Source of the DNA: Castor canadensis
Taxonomy: Eukaryota; Chordata; Mammalia; Rodentia; Castoridae
DNA length: 64,000 nucleotides
Direction: 5' to 3'
Assembly: GCF_047511655.1 (NCBI RefSeq)
Contig: NC_133390.1
Coordinates: 97,223,583-97,287,582 of the forward strand
Made by a program: the position numbers and the translations under genes. This document shows positions 1 through 10,649 of this stretch, piece after piece (within the stretch, counting starts at the first letter, position 1; every line of letters begins with the position of its first letter). The notes beneath the pieces are model-generated. The model searched no databases and was not told the DNA's origin. It saw only the letters and a list, made by a program, of their open reading frames with translations.

Positions 1-690
1 TTCTTCAGCGAAGCTGGAGATCCTACTAAAGAAATATGCTGTGCATTTGTGACCTCTTTCTCCATCTCTCCATAGCTCTCTCTTTCTCTTGATTTTTCAT
101 TGTCTCACTTTCTCTGTTTAAGAATCACATTCCATACTATACCATTATCATTCTTAGTTAATAAAACTTCATAAGGTTCTGAGTTTTGTGACTGTATTGT
201 TAACCATACGTTGCTAATCTGGGAGACTGAATGACAATTCTGGTCAAGATTCTGTGCACAAAGTAAGCAAAGCAGTCAACCAGTGCTTCCCAACACTCTC
301 TCTTAACCATCCTGTGTCTGAGTCATGAGAAGAGGACTTCTGCTTCAATCAGCCCATAAAGCAGGAGACACAAACTCAACAAATCAACTAGACTCCAAAA
401 TAGATTTTCTCCTGGTATTCTTCCTTCTCTTTTACAACTATGGTTTGAGTAGAGTTTAGATACACTGCATAAGCAATTAGCTCAAGAGAGAAAAGATATA
501 AAATCCAGAGAATGAAGTTAGCTATTGGTTCTCATTTCTGAATCTTACTGGTATCCATTAGCTGCAGTTTTTGGACTTCAGAAAATGTGTTTGCTAAAAG
601 ACTAGATCTGAAGTATTCTCACTGTACACACAACAAGGTAACTGCATCAGAGATGAAGCCAGGACATCTGGCTTGATTGTTACAATTAAC
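1..690. other. unique sequence, no gene seen
   Basis: AT-rich sequence with a short pyrimidine-rich patch near 52-115. I see no open frame of useful length, no recognisable repeat and no RNA gene. Confidence 0.5.
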
Positions 691-797
691 TCACGATGAA
701 TTTCTACATCAAAATCCCACCTTGTGCACCTTGAATATATACAAATTTGTCAGTCATACCTCAATAAAAAAATTAAAAATGAATTAAAAAAGAAAGA
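691..797 (+). mobile_element. L1 3'-end relic
   Basis: The text 'gcaccttgaatatataca' followed by 'catacctcaataaa' and an A-rich run resembles the 3' terminus of old mammalian L1 elements (L1MA/L1MB type). It is a short relic with no coding part. The family name is from memory. Confidence 0.5.
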
Positions 798-904
798 TGC
801 TTTTAATTCATTGTGCTAAACCTATAATGCTTCCAGAAGAAAATGTAGAATATCTTTGTGATATTCTTAAACATAAACAGAAAACATTAATTATTAAAAA
901 TTAA

Positions 905-969
905 CAAATTGAGCTTCATGAAAGTAAAGAAAAAAAACTCTGCTTATCAAAAGATACTGCTCAAACAAG
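905..969 (+). mobile_element. L1 ORF2 tail fragment, left half
   Basis: Matches the remembered L1 ORF2 region 'aacttcatcaaaa...tgctcatcaaaagacac'. It resumes at 1326 after a younger insertion, so this is a nested arrangement. It is heavily mutated and non-coding. Confidence 0.75.
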
Positions 970-1325
970 CTAAATTGTCATGGTTTTTCATTTTATCTTT
1001 TCTCTTTTTTCTTCAACAAAATTAGAGAACAGGAGGTTGGAATAGGTCCTGGGGAGGGGGGCGAGGCTGGCACCAGTGGGATGGGGGAGGTGATGGGGAA
1101 AGGGGGTAGGAAGGTGAACCTGGTGCAAAAAAATGTGTACACATGTATGTAAATGCAAAAATGATACTTGTTGAAACTGTTCCAGGAATGGGGGGGAGGG
1201 TGGGATAAAGGAGAATTGTGGAGGGGGTGAATTGGTGTATGATGTATTTGATATATTGTAAGAGCCTGTGTAAATGCCACACTGTACCCCTACCCAGCAC
1301 AACAATAAAGGAGGAAAAAAACAAA
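970..1325 (+). mobile_element. young L1 3' UTR inserted in an older L1
   Basis: The element starts with 'caacaaaattagaga', which also occurs in the antisense L1 3' UTR at the end of this window. It then has a G-rich polypurine tract (runs of G at 1050-1110 and 1190-1230) and ends in 'acaataaagg' plus an A-run. A 5'-truncated L1 with a purine-rich 3' UTR fits. The open frames on its minus strand (988-1678) come from this low-complexity tract and are not genes. Confidence 0.65.
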
Positions 1326-1703
1326 ACACTGTTGAGAAAATGAAAAGGCACTCCATAGACTGGGAGAAAATATTTAAATATGTATGTCTGACAGAACATT
1401 TTTAATGGGCAAAAGACACAAACTAGTGCGTATAAATTTCCCCTAAAAGAATCTGTAAGCAAATACCAAATTCTAGTCAGTGATATGCATGGTGAAGTAT
1501 ATAAAGAGTACTGATATCTGTAACTTACTTTGAGGTGAATAAAAAATAAGACAAATTGATGCGTAAATAGAGGAACAGGCACAAGATAAAATAGTAAAAT
1601 GCTACTTGTAGAATTTAGGTGGAGCATATTATAATTAACAGTGTCCATTGTAGAGTCCCTTTCATTTTTTGTGTACACTTGAAAATTTTCATAACAAACT
1701 GTG
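1326..1703 (+). mobile_element. L1 ORF2 tail and 3' UTR, right half
   Basis: Continues the fragment that ends at 969: 'gagaaaatgaaaaggcac' then 'agactgggagaaaatattt' is classic ORF2. It passes into an old 3' UTR ending 'gaaaattttcataacaaa'. Coding capacity is lost. Confidence 0.75.
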
Positions 1704-1717
1704 GACTTAAAACAAGA

Positions 1718-2205
1718 GTCATCTACCCTATGACTTGGCAGTTCTATTCCTAGATATATACCCTAAAGAAATGAAAACATAGGTTCACGTAGAGACATAT
1801 ACAAGAATGTTTACACAACATTATTCCTAATAGTTCCAAACTGCCTCACAAGGCTACAGAATGGACCAAGGTATTCATCAACAGAAGAAAGAATGGAATT
1901 TATATACTAGAATGAAAAGGAATGAACCCTCAACACATGCAATGGGATGATTTCATCTTCCAAACCATATGCTAAACCAAAGAAGCCAAAACCAAAATTC
2001 AGCAATAGGCCCACAGAGTGGTGATGGTGTGTGAGGGATAGGGATAGATGGGAAGGGCATCGAGAGCTTTCTGGGGTGATGGAGCTTTTATGTTATGATT
2101 GGAGTGATGGATAGTTAGTGGAGGCATTGATCAAAACGTGCTGACTTGTACACTTAGAATCTGCATCATTGTGTGTATAAATTTTACTTAAGGGGAGATA
2201 AAATT
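1718..2205 (+). mobile_element. old L1 3' region (L1M type)
   Basis: Contains the ORF2 C-terminal landmarks 'cagttctattcctagatata', 'taaagaaatgaaaacata' and 'attcatcaacagaagaaag', then a 3' UTR ending near 'cttgtacacttagaatctgc'. It is decayed by many substitutions and small deletions. Confidence 0.8.
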
Positions 2206-4470
2206 TTAAGCAGAATTGTCTTTGTGCGACAGAACATGACAAGTCAGAGGCTCTGAAGGAATCCATCTCTAATTAGGAAGACAAATCTATTAGTAGGACA
2301 AATCTATTTTTCAAGGTGTTTAAGAAAGGAAAAGCGTTACTCGTTTCAAAGTACTGTAAGATGAGAGAAATAGCAATATCGTAATCTATTTGTGGATAGT
2401 ATAGATCTTAGGCACAAGTTCAATCATGCAGGATCACGGCCACACTAGTATGTTTTTTTCTTTCTTGCTTTAGAAAATGTACAGATTAAGTATCAGTAGG
2501 GAAACCAGATGTCAAAACTGGTAGATCAAAATCACTGCCCCTTAATCACAGAACAGCCTTCTAGGTCTTCTCCCAGGGTCTATTTTATACAAAAAGGCAG
2601 AGAAGGTGGGCTGGCTGCTTTGTTTCCTAGCTCTCAGCAGGTTAGAAGCCGCAAATTAAAAATGGGAAGAAGGCAGTGAAATAGTCACAGGCCGTCACTC
2701 AGACAGCAAGTGACAGCTCACAGCAGGTAGAGGGGTGAAAGCAGAGGAGAAATGGAAAAAGCCAACCTGAACACTACAGAACACAACAGTGGGCAAGAGG
2801 ACCCCACAGCTCAATTTATTTAAATAGCTCCTCAGTGCAACTCAGTGTTTCATGGGCCAGTCCCAATTCCCTTTTAATGCCCTGCAAGAAGGAAGAATTT
2901 AACAGCATCCATTATACATTGTCTAAGAAGTCAGAGAATCAGTATATTTTCCCACAATTTTAATGCAATATGATTAGAATAAAATTTAAAGATTTTTTTG
3001 ATTAGAGAGATAAACTTTAGTCATGTAAAAAAATGCTTTTGTAAAATATCTATTCCCTGGCAATGTTCAATGCCTTTTCTTTTTAAGATTTCTGGTGAAT
3101 GATAATTTATCAAAATAACACATTAGATTACAATATCCAGAAGAAAGAAAAAGAATGGTAAAATTACCTCTGCTAGCAAAGTTGTTGTTGTTTTGCACTT
3201 TGTGTTTTCCGACAGCCTCTGTTGTTCTATGAGGGTTTTATATAGTAAGACCTGTCATAGAATTCCTTTCTTCTGTATGTCAATCATTCAATCAGGTTAG
3301 ATTGTGAACTTAGTTGTGGCCATTTTGTCATAAGGAGGTCTCATTTTGTAAGGTTTTTTTACCCAGTGCTGTCATGGAGGCAACACCACCAAAACAAGCG
3401 CTAACTACAGCATTTCTTTCTAACTTTGAGTTCAGTGACTCCATGTCGTCAGATTGAAAATGGCTGTGTGGGAGAACTGCTGCTTATAAAGAGAACATCT
3501 GTACTACAAACTAGGGAGCTTTTCTCTTCAGAGAGCTGGTTGTTAAACATTTACCTGCACACCATTGCTTGCATCAGATTCTATAAACACAATTGATGGT
3601 TTGGGATTCAATAGCTGACACCCATGGCTCTTTCCTTTATAAGAAATGTAGACTGTTTACGCTGGGCAGCCTCAGTCCAGTGTTTTCTTCTGGCTTACAA
3701 TTTTTTATTGGGTTCCAGCTAATCTAATTTAATTATTAAGTTATTCAAGCATTCATGACAAAATAGATGGGGAAATATGATGAGGAGAAAAGAAAGTAAT
3801 GGTTTTAGGGTCAGTACTGTCCTGAAATATGATCCTGATAATACTTACTTTCAAGAAATCAGATATTTTTGTCAGGTTGTCACAGGTCTTGGAAGAAATA
3901 CCCAAGTTTCACAAGCAAATATTGTATTGGCATTGGCAGCTTTGCATTTAGACAAGAAGGGGATTGTAAGCCTCCCTCCATATGGCTGCTTTCATCAGGC
4001 AGGATGCAAGCCTCTCTGTTACCTGGCATTTGGTCCTCTTGAGAAAGGCAAGTTCTCTTAAGCAACTCACTGTAGTAGTGAGAACTATTTGTGATTCTGG
4101 GGAATTTCATTGCTTATGTAAATCCTAACTGATGACACGTATAACCCATTTGGGATTTAATGTGCTGACCTGGAGGCACCTATGTATTTCTTACTAAGTT
4201 TTATTGCTTTGTAGTAACTGTGAGCTCTTCCAGAGGGCTAGAGCAGTCATTACATGACACGAATGTTCAAAACTCTTTCTTTCCTCGTTAATCCTGAAAA
4301 GGACTAGTTAGGTGCTTTCCAAAAAGATAGATTGTCTCTTTATCCCAGTTTCTTATTTGGTCCCCCCAAACAACAGAGAATTTAGCAGGAAAAACACCTA
4401 TTTATCTAATAAATTCTGCTACCTAACGCAACCACTTCATCAAATTCTCTGAAGATTTTCATTGAGAAGT
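2206..4470. other. unannotated stretch, no gene seen
   Basis: Mostly unique AT-rich DNA. Around 3300-3560 the text has the feel of an old interspersed repeat, but I cannot name it. A 94-codon frame at 3777-4061 (+) has no recognisable domain and biased, repeat-free composition. I do not call it a gene. Confidence 0.4.
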
Positions 4471-4473
4471 TTG

Positions 4474-4575
4474 AATTTGCAAATGTTTATTGAGTGCCTA
4501 TTATAAGAAAGGCACTCTGCTGGTCAGCATAGAAATAAAAAATGACTAAGTGTGCTTCTCACCTTCAAGCAGTTG
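4474..4575 (+). mobile_element. ancient mammalian-wide repeat fragment
   Basis: 'tgtttattgagtgcctatta' followed by 'ggcactctgctgg' matches a very common ancient mammalian repeat that starts with this phrase. The same class recurs near 18625 and 38395. I do not name the family. Confidence 0.5.
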
Positions 4576-6190
4576 ATTGATACTGGAGGATTAGAAATGT
4601 AACATTTATAATGAATTGCTAATTTCAAAATATTTGAAAGAATATAATAAAACTATTCAGTTGTAAAGAGAACCAACTCTTTGACGATCAGAAGATGTTT
4701 AAAAAAGTACTGGCCTGTCACTGTCTTAGGAGCAGGACCTTATCTATTGCATGGTCAGCTGTTCTCAATGAGTGTCGTCAAGAGTAGCTGTACTATTCAG
4801 TAGGTCTTGTTTCCTCATGTCATTTTTATAAACATGTCATTTTCACCAAGTCTGAAAGCAATCTGAGTAATAGGATGTCAAATCAACCAGCTTCTTTTAC
4901 AGTAGCATATGATGCTCAGTTTCTAAATATTGCTTCTTTTTCAACTTAATTCATCTTCCAGTCTCAGTAGGACACACATTTTGTCTGAAGAAAAAACCAG
5001 TATCACAGTGTACAACATAGTAATCTTATTTAAAATATAAAGTATAACTCTATTACTTAAACATTTTTCATGAAAATGACTTTCATGCTTCCAGGTATTA
5101 ATAAATACTGAGATATAGGCAGAAAAAAGATATCTGAATTTCATATATGTATTTTAATAATTTGCCAAACTTCCTTAAATTGGAATATTATCGGAAAATG
5201 ATGAAGAAAACAGGAAAAAACTGAAGCCAGAAAAAAGGCACATGAAACTCAAGAAAAACATTGGGCAAAGCCCAGAAACACAACTTGTGAATTTGCCAAG
5301 ACATTTTTAAAATAAGCCGTGTGAGATGTTGTTCCTACTCTAGTGTGATTTACTAAACTCCAGCCTAACAACTGTCAAGCACAGCTAACCAGAAGGTAAA
5401 AGAAGCATTCCAAGCTCAGGGCTTCTCTACTGCCAAGTCCCATCCCCCAACACAAACCTCCACTTCCCACCTCTCACCCTCCACCTCTTTTCCCATCCCC
5501 ATCTCCCCCTCTGGCAAAGCCAATAGAAGATGACTTGAGGCAGGCTCTCTGGGGCAGCACACCTTGCAGTAAAGGGTATCACTTCCCTTCCTCAGGCCTC
5601 AGATTCCTCATTTAATTGCTGTCTTTCTGACAACCATAGTTTTTCTGAGTCTCAAATGATACCGTATATGAAAAGAACACAGAAAAACCCTATGCAAATG
5701 TTGTTACTGCTTATCGAAGAAGCTCTATTGCCAATGATATTAAAGAAGGCTTAGATTTATGAAATTGCATTGTTGCAGGTTCTGTTCTCTTGACTGGCTA
5801 TACTGGGAAGTTCCAGAATCGCTGCACGCTTCTTTCACCCATCAATTACATCACTTCATTAAGAAAAAGGCTGAATGGGTTAGTGGTTAGGTTATGGACT
5901 TGGCATAATACTTCCTGTATTCTTATCTGACTTGGCCTTTGTTCTGTTATTGCCTCGGGGGAAAACTTAATGCCTTCATTTGCTGTAAAAACAAATACAT
6001 ATGAGGGATATTTGCTTTGAAAAGGGGTCGTGAGACTTTGAGTGGATTCATATAGGCTTTCTAAGTGAATTTTGTACTTTGGAGCCAGATTTATTTTCTA
6101 AAGCAATTATATGTTGTATATTAAAAATTGAGAGAAAAGGAACTAATTTTGATTGTAGTTTTATTTTGTCTCAAACATCATGCTTGCATT
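4576..6190. other. mostly unique sequence with one possible MIR piece
   Basis: No gene seen. Positions 5578-5660 ('ttcctcaggcctcagattcc') may be a sense MIR fragment. A C-rich, G-poor patch lies at 5440-5515. The rest is unique AT-rich DNA. Confidence 0.4.
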
Positions 6191-6194
6191 CTTC

Positions 6195-6318
6195 TTCAGC
6201 CCTTGCAAGGTGTAGGGTATTTAACATATGGCTATTTTTATAGAATAGGGAACTGAGCCCTAGTAATTTACCCAAAGATCACCAGCTATAGGCAACAGAG
6301 CTGGGATTAAGATTCTCT
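6195..6318 (-). mobile_element. MIR fragment
   Basis: 'gaatagggaactgagccc' followed by 'tagtaatttacccaaagatc' and 'agagctgggattaa' reads as the reverse complement of the MIR core and tRNA-related half. Ancient tRNA-derived SINE. Confidence 0.7.
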
Positions 6319-6323
6319 TCTCT

Positions 6324-6478
6324 TTCTTTTTTTTGTCAGCACTGGGGATTGAAATCAGTGCCTCACACTTGCTAAGCAGGCCCTCTACCACTTGAACCAC
6401 TCTGCCATCACATTTTTGTGATGGATTTTTTTGAGATAGGGTCTCCCAAACTATACAGGTCTCTTTATCCACCATTAT
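6324..6478 (-). mobile_element. 7SL/ID composite SINE, truncated
   Basis: A T-run (the reverse-complemented A-tail) is followed by the antisense ID-like unit ('cctcacacttgctaagcagg', 'ctctaccacttgaaccac'). A partial 7SL-like unit ('gagatagggtctcccaaac') follows and stops short. In sense the order is 7SL part then ID part then A-tail. A minus-strand open frame (6260-6538) lies on it and is a shadow. Confidence 0.85.
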
Positions 6479-6630
6479 AAGCTCCCAATATCGTGTCATC
6501 ATTGTACATAACCTTCTTTTCTGTGCTGGAGTACACACTCTGTGAGAGAGATATTAATCATATTCATTTCTGTGTTCTGTGCACCTGTAACTTAAATGAT
6601 GGTTGATTAAATTAATAAATTAAGTAGCAC

Positions 6631-7295
6631 TGTGACCAGAGATGAATGGCAGGTCCTTGGTCTCACCAAAGAAAGAATTCAGAAGCAGACACAAAGAGGA
6701 GTTTAACAGAGCAAGATTTATTTGAAGCAAAAGCAAAAGTACACCCTATAGGCGACTGAGGGAAGGCAGCTTGACCGAGCTGTTAAGTGTTAATACAAAA
6801 GGAAAATTGCACCTTTAGCTAGGATAGGGGTGAGTATAAGCAGTCAAGTGCATCGAGCTCTAAGGTCTTAGGAACTTTTATGGATAGGGCTTAATGACTA
6901 TGCCAAAGATATGTGCACAGTGGTGGAGATTTCTGAGATATGTACACAACTGTGGAGATTGAGGACATGTTTAAGAATTGGAAGATGGGGAGTGGTTTAC
7001 CTAATAAGGTGCCCTCAGGCGAAGATGGTGATTTGAGGGGAGGTGAATGCATGAAGCTACAACTATACTGAGATATAGATGAGGTGTCTGGTTAACCTCT
7101 AGGGTTGGGAAAGGCCCTGTTGGGGTCTGCTGCTGAGGACCTTTGGCTACTATATCAAGCAGTTGGTCAACTGTGATCGACTGTAATACCAGGACAATGG
7201 TGGAGCAGGATGTTTGGGAAAATGCTCCTGGGTATGGTGCTGCTTTCCAGATATCGTTCCCATTCTTCCTGCCTCTCCCTCCTTCCTCCGTCTCA
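6631..7295 (-). mobile_element. solo LTR of an endogenous retrovirus, antisense
   Basis: Read on the minus strand, this has AATAAA (reverse complement at about 6716-6723) roughly 90 bp before the end, with a U5-like C/T-rich text ending in CA. The block starts TG (6631) and ends CA (7295). It is flanked on both sides by GCAC (6627-6630 and 7296-7299), a 4-bp duplication as expected for ERV1-class insertion. No gag, pol or env coding is present, so it is a solo LTR. Alternative: the boundaries are chance and the element is longer. Confidence 0.6.
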
Positions 7296-7499
7296 GCACT
7301 TCCATATTGTCTCAAGACTTTTTCTTTGTTTTCTCTTTCCTAAGTACAGCCATGGTCAGGAGACTAGATATTTCACTCTAGAGATACAACCACAATCAGG
7401 TGGAAGAATTGCTAATAAGTCACACAGGCCAGAGCCCCTTCCATCCCAGGAGAAATGCTAATTCCATGGGGAATCACGGAACCAGGAGGCCTCCCCAGT

Positions 7500-7588
7500 C
7501 TTTGCCACTAATTAACCTTATGACTTGGCAAGTTACTTCAATTCCTTGAATTTTCATTTTCTATCAAAGGTAGATGAAGTTTGAGTTC
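7500..7588 (+). mobile_element. MIR fragment
   Basis: 'tgccactaattaaccttatg' and 'cttggcaagttacttcaatt' follow the MIR core order (CCACTTACTAGCTGTGTGACCTTGGGCAAG in consensus terms, heavily diverged). Confidence 0.65.
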
Positions 7589-8142
7589 TGAAATACAACA
7601 GGGCTTTTTTTTTTTTAACATATCCTCATCTGCTGTTTGCATTTCTATTACCCTACAATCCTTAAACCATAAATCTGCTCTTTATCCAAAATTCTAAACC
7701 TAAAAAGGAAGACAAACCAAAAAGAGGAAAGAATAAGAGTATGTTTTATAACTGATCTTAATCCAAAAAAGAAGACTGTTGAAGGAAAGTCATTCACATG
7801 GAAGACATTTTCTTAATTGTCATCACTTCCTGATCTGACTCTGATGGACATGTTACCTTGAGTTTTATACCTGGAATGTTCTCTTTTAAAGCACACTGAA
7901 TTGGTTACTTGTTAGTTGTGTATAAAAGTGGTAAAAATGTATTCAGTTTTGGAAAGGAGAGATTGAAAGAGAGAGAGAGAGCTGAATATGCTCTCAGCTC
8001 CTCCTAATAATCTTCAACTACCTTATCGCAATGATAGTTGTGTCTTAGTTATTAGTGAAATTTGCAAGTGATTTGCCACATCTTCCTCCTCCTATTCTTT
8101 TAATTATTAGAGTGAATCCAAGTTTATGCTGATCTCTGTGAG
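7589..8142. other. unique sequence, no gene seen
   Basis: Unique AT-rich DNA with a short (GA)n at about 7968-7982 and a T-run near 7605. No repeat or gene recognised. Confidence 0.4.
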
Positions 8143-8242
8143 TTTTTTTTTTTTTTTTTTTTTTTGGTGGTATTGGGGTTTGAAGTCAGGGCCTCATGCT
8201 TGCTAGGCAGGCACTCTACCACTTAAGCCACTCCACCAGCCC
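8143..8242 (-). mobile_element. ID-like SINE with full A-tail
   Basis: A long T-run (8143-8165) is followed by the complete antisense ID-like unit: 'ggtattggggtttgaa', 'gcttgctaggcaggcactct' and 'accacttaagccactccacc'. In sense it carries tRNA-type A and B boxes, the pol III promoter. A long unbroken tail suggests a fairly recent copy. Confidence 0.9.
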
Positions 8243-8243
8243 A

Positions 8244-8652
8244 TGATAGTCAATCTTAATTGTAAACTTGATTGGATTCAGAAATTCCTTGGAGACTGGT
8301 AAAGTCAGTTTCTGGATGTGTCTGTGAGGGTGCTTTCAGAGGATTAGTGAAGGCAGGGAAGACCCTCCTTGAATATGGGTAGCATGTCGTATGGGCTGGT
8401 GGCTAGATTGAAGAAAAGGAAAGGGAGAAAGCCCACCTCATGCAGGCACACCCTCTCTGCTTCCTGGCTGCCAGGAGGTGAGAAGCCTCTGTCATATTCT
8501 CCACCACCATGATGTTCTGCCTCACATAGGCCCCAATCAGGAGAGCCAATGACGTTGGACAGAAACCTCTGAAACTGTGAGCTACAATAAAGCCTTCCTA
8601 AGTGGATTATGTCAGGTATTTGTCATAACGATGCAAAAGTCTGCCTAATACA
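8244..8652 (+). mobile_element. LTR-like element (ERVL/MaLR type)
   Basis: Starts 'tgatagtcaatctt' and ends 'ctgcctaataca' (TG...CA). It has 'ctacaataaagcc' about 70 bp before the end, an LTR-type polyadenylation signal. The text resembles a common mammalian LTR whose 5' end reads 'tcaacttgattgga'. A related copy lies antisense at 23810-24186. I saw no clear target duplication because a SINE abuts the left edge. Confidence 0.6.
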
Positions 8653-8751
8653 TGGTGTCACTATGTTCTATCATTTTGTGCTTTCTTGAATGGAGAGTAG
8701 AGATGATGTTATAGAGAACGCTCAAGAAATTTCATAAAACCAAGAGTTTCT

Positions 8752-8886
8752 GTATGCACTATCCATATGCACATACACTATGTACGTATATATAGTATAC
8801 ATATATATATTGATGGTACTGGGGCTTGAACCCAGGGTGTCACTCTTGCTAGGCAGGCGCTCTACTACTTGAGCCATTCCACTAGT
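8752..8886 (-). mobile_element. ID-like SINE with TA-microsatellite tail
   Basis: The antisense ID-like body is at 8811-8886 ('ggggcttgaacccagggtgt', 'gctaggcaggcgctctac'). The tail side, 8752-8810, is an AT/TATG microsatellite instead of plain T. The whole block is bracketed by a perfect 12-bp duplication 'ccaagagtttct' (8740-8751 and 8887-8898). The microsatellite therefore lies inside the insertion and probably grew from its A-tail. Confidence 0.9.
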
Positions 8887-8898
8887 CCAAGAGTTTCT

Positions 8899-10183
8899 AT
8901 CATCTAGGCATGGCCAAAGGGTTGTATGGTTCACATGCATGTGAATGTCATTTCTTTTTTTGTTCTACAGTTAAAAGGGTGCACTTGGGGGCACTGAGGT
9001 TTGTCAGACAGAGAGTTTCATGAGATTTTCATGACCTGTTGAAGAAAGCAACATAATGGAATGGAATCCAAAGCTAAAGAAAGGAGTAGTTGGAATTTAC
9101 TTAAAATGCTTCCCATGGGTTTGCAAGGAATTGATGGTTGTGTTTTTTCCCACAACTCTAGAGCAAAGCCTTTTAATTTATTTTGATTGTGACATGCAGT
9201 AAGGAATAAATTTTACAAAGTAACCATAGCATATATATGTGTGTGTATATATAATTTATATGTGAATACAGTAATTTATATATTAATATATATAAATAAA
9301 GTCTAAGACTTTCACAAATGTAATCATATGTTGTCTTTGTAACTTTTTAAAAACTCCATTTCAGTTTTTTTAATGCTGCTACAGACCATTAAATTGATTT
9401 CATGATCATAAATGAGTTGTAAGTCAGAGTTTAAAAAGACTGCTTTAGAGGGACCTTTTCATTTCGGCCTGGAACAGTTGCTTACTATCAAATAGCTGGA
9501 AGTGATCAATCTAGTGTCCTTTTTCACAGACAGGGCAGAGCTCTGGCCAACGGACCGTGACAGCTGCCTGAGTAGCACTAGATGACTGGTTTGGCCAAAA
9601 CAAACAAAATAAAAACACTCCTTTCCAGTTAGCAGAACTCAACACATTCTATAAAACGTTTAGAAGAGCAGCTGCTGTTAAGTCACTCATAAACATATTG
9701 TCCTACTTTATCCTAAATTTGTAAAGCACTGTGCTAGTGTGTTGATCAACTCAGCTGGAAAGAAAGAAGCATCAAGATATCACTATATTATTTTAGCATC
9801 TTTTATTATTAATAAATCACTGGCTGGATTGTCAGTGGGTTTTTTTTTTCCTCAAGAATCTGTAAAAATTCGATCTAAGAGACTCTGAACTTCTTCAAAC
9901 TTTATCCATCTATTTTTTGCCCCAAAGGAATGTCAAATTACAGGCTAAAAGTTTTGTTTTCAAGTTTTAAAACTTTCATATCAAGATAGGATTTTATGTG
10001 AAGAAAATGTTTTCATTCTACTCCTAAAATGTCTACACTAAAAAAAAAAAAAAACTATTCCAGAATTTTATTGTTGATGTTCTTTGTCCTCATGGTGATT
10101 TTCTTATGCAAAAACAAAGACAGAAAAGAAAAAAGAAATATTGCCTTTTCTTTATTCAAAGTAAATTTTACTTGTCTGGCTTT
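8899..10183. other. unique sequence plus AT-rich simple repeat
   Basis: No gene seen. Positions 9229-9300 form an AT/GT-rich simple tract ('atatatatgtgtgtgtatat'). A homopolymer A-run lies at 10041-10054. The 76-codon frame at 10029 starts in that A-run and is not a gene. Confidence 0.45.
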
Positions 10184-10191
10184 TCTGGCAG

Positions 10192-10641
10192 CTCATTTTT
10201 TGTTGTTGTTTTGTTTTGGTTGTACTGGATTTAAGAACTCAGGAGTCTGTATGAGCTAGGCAGGGCCACACCTTCAGCCCTTTTTGCTCTGGTTATTTTG
10301 GAGACAGGGTCTTGCTTTTTGCTCCAGCCAGCTTAGACTGTGGTACTTCTACTTTAAGCTTCTGACTGTAGCTGAGATGACAGGTGCACACTGTTATGTC
10401 CAGCTTTTTTTCTGTTGCAATAGGGTCTCTCAAACTATTTTGCCATGGCTGGCCAGGAACCGTGTTCTTCCCAATCTCAGCCTCCCATGTAGCAGGGATG
10501 ACAGATACATTGCACTGCCTCCAGCTATTGGTTAATATGGGGTCTCATGAACTTTTTTCCCAGGCTGGCCTTGAACCACAATTCTCTAGATCTCTGCCTT
10601 CCAAGTAGCTAGGTTTGCAGGCATGAGCAACCAGACCTAGC
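10192..10641 (-). mobile_element. composite SINE: three 7SL-like units plus ID
   Basis: From left to right: a T/GT-rich tail, a worn ID-like unit (to about 10285), then three successive antisense 7SL-like units (about 10290-10405, 10406-10525 and 10526-10641). Each unit has the 'gggtct...' start, the 'ctggcc/ggctgg' middle and a 'ggcatgagc/gacaggtgcac' end. Flanking 'tctggcag' at 10184-10191 and 10642-10649 fits a target-site duplication, so it moved as one piece. Open frames at 10284-10608 are shadows. Confidence 0.75.
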
Positions 10642-10649
10642 TCTGGCAG

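Noticed and set aside
988-1678. Minus-strand frames of 95, 122 and 218 codons
   Set aside because: They lie antisense to L1 3' UTR and ORF2 debris; low-complexity Pro-rich text, no domain.
3777-4061. 94-codon plus-strand frame
   Set aside because: No recognisable domain, no splice or promoter context, length within chance for AT-rich 64 kb.
8143-8242. tRNA-like A and B boxes in the ID-like SINEs
   Set aside because: They are part of tRNA-derived SINE promoters; the cloverleaf is not preserved, so no tRNA gene is called.
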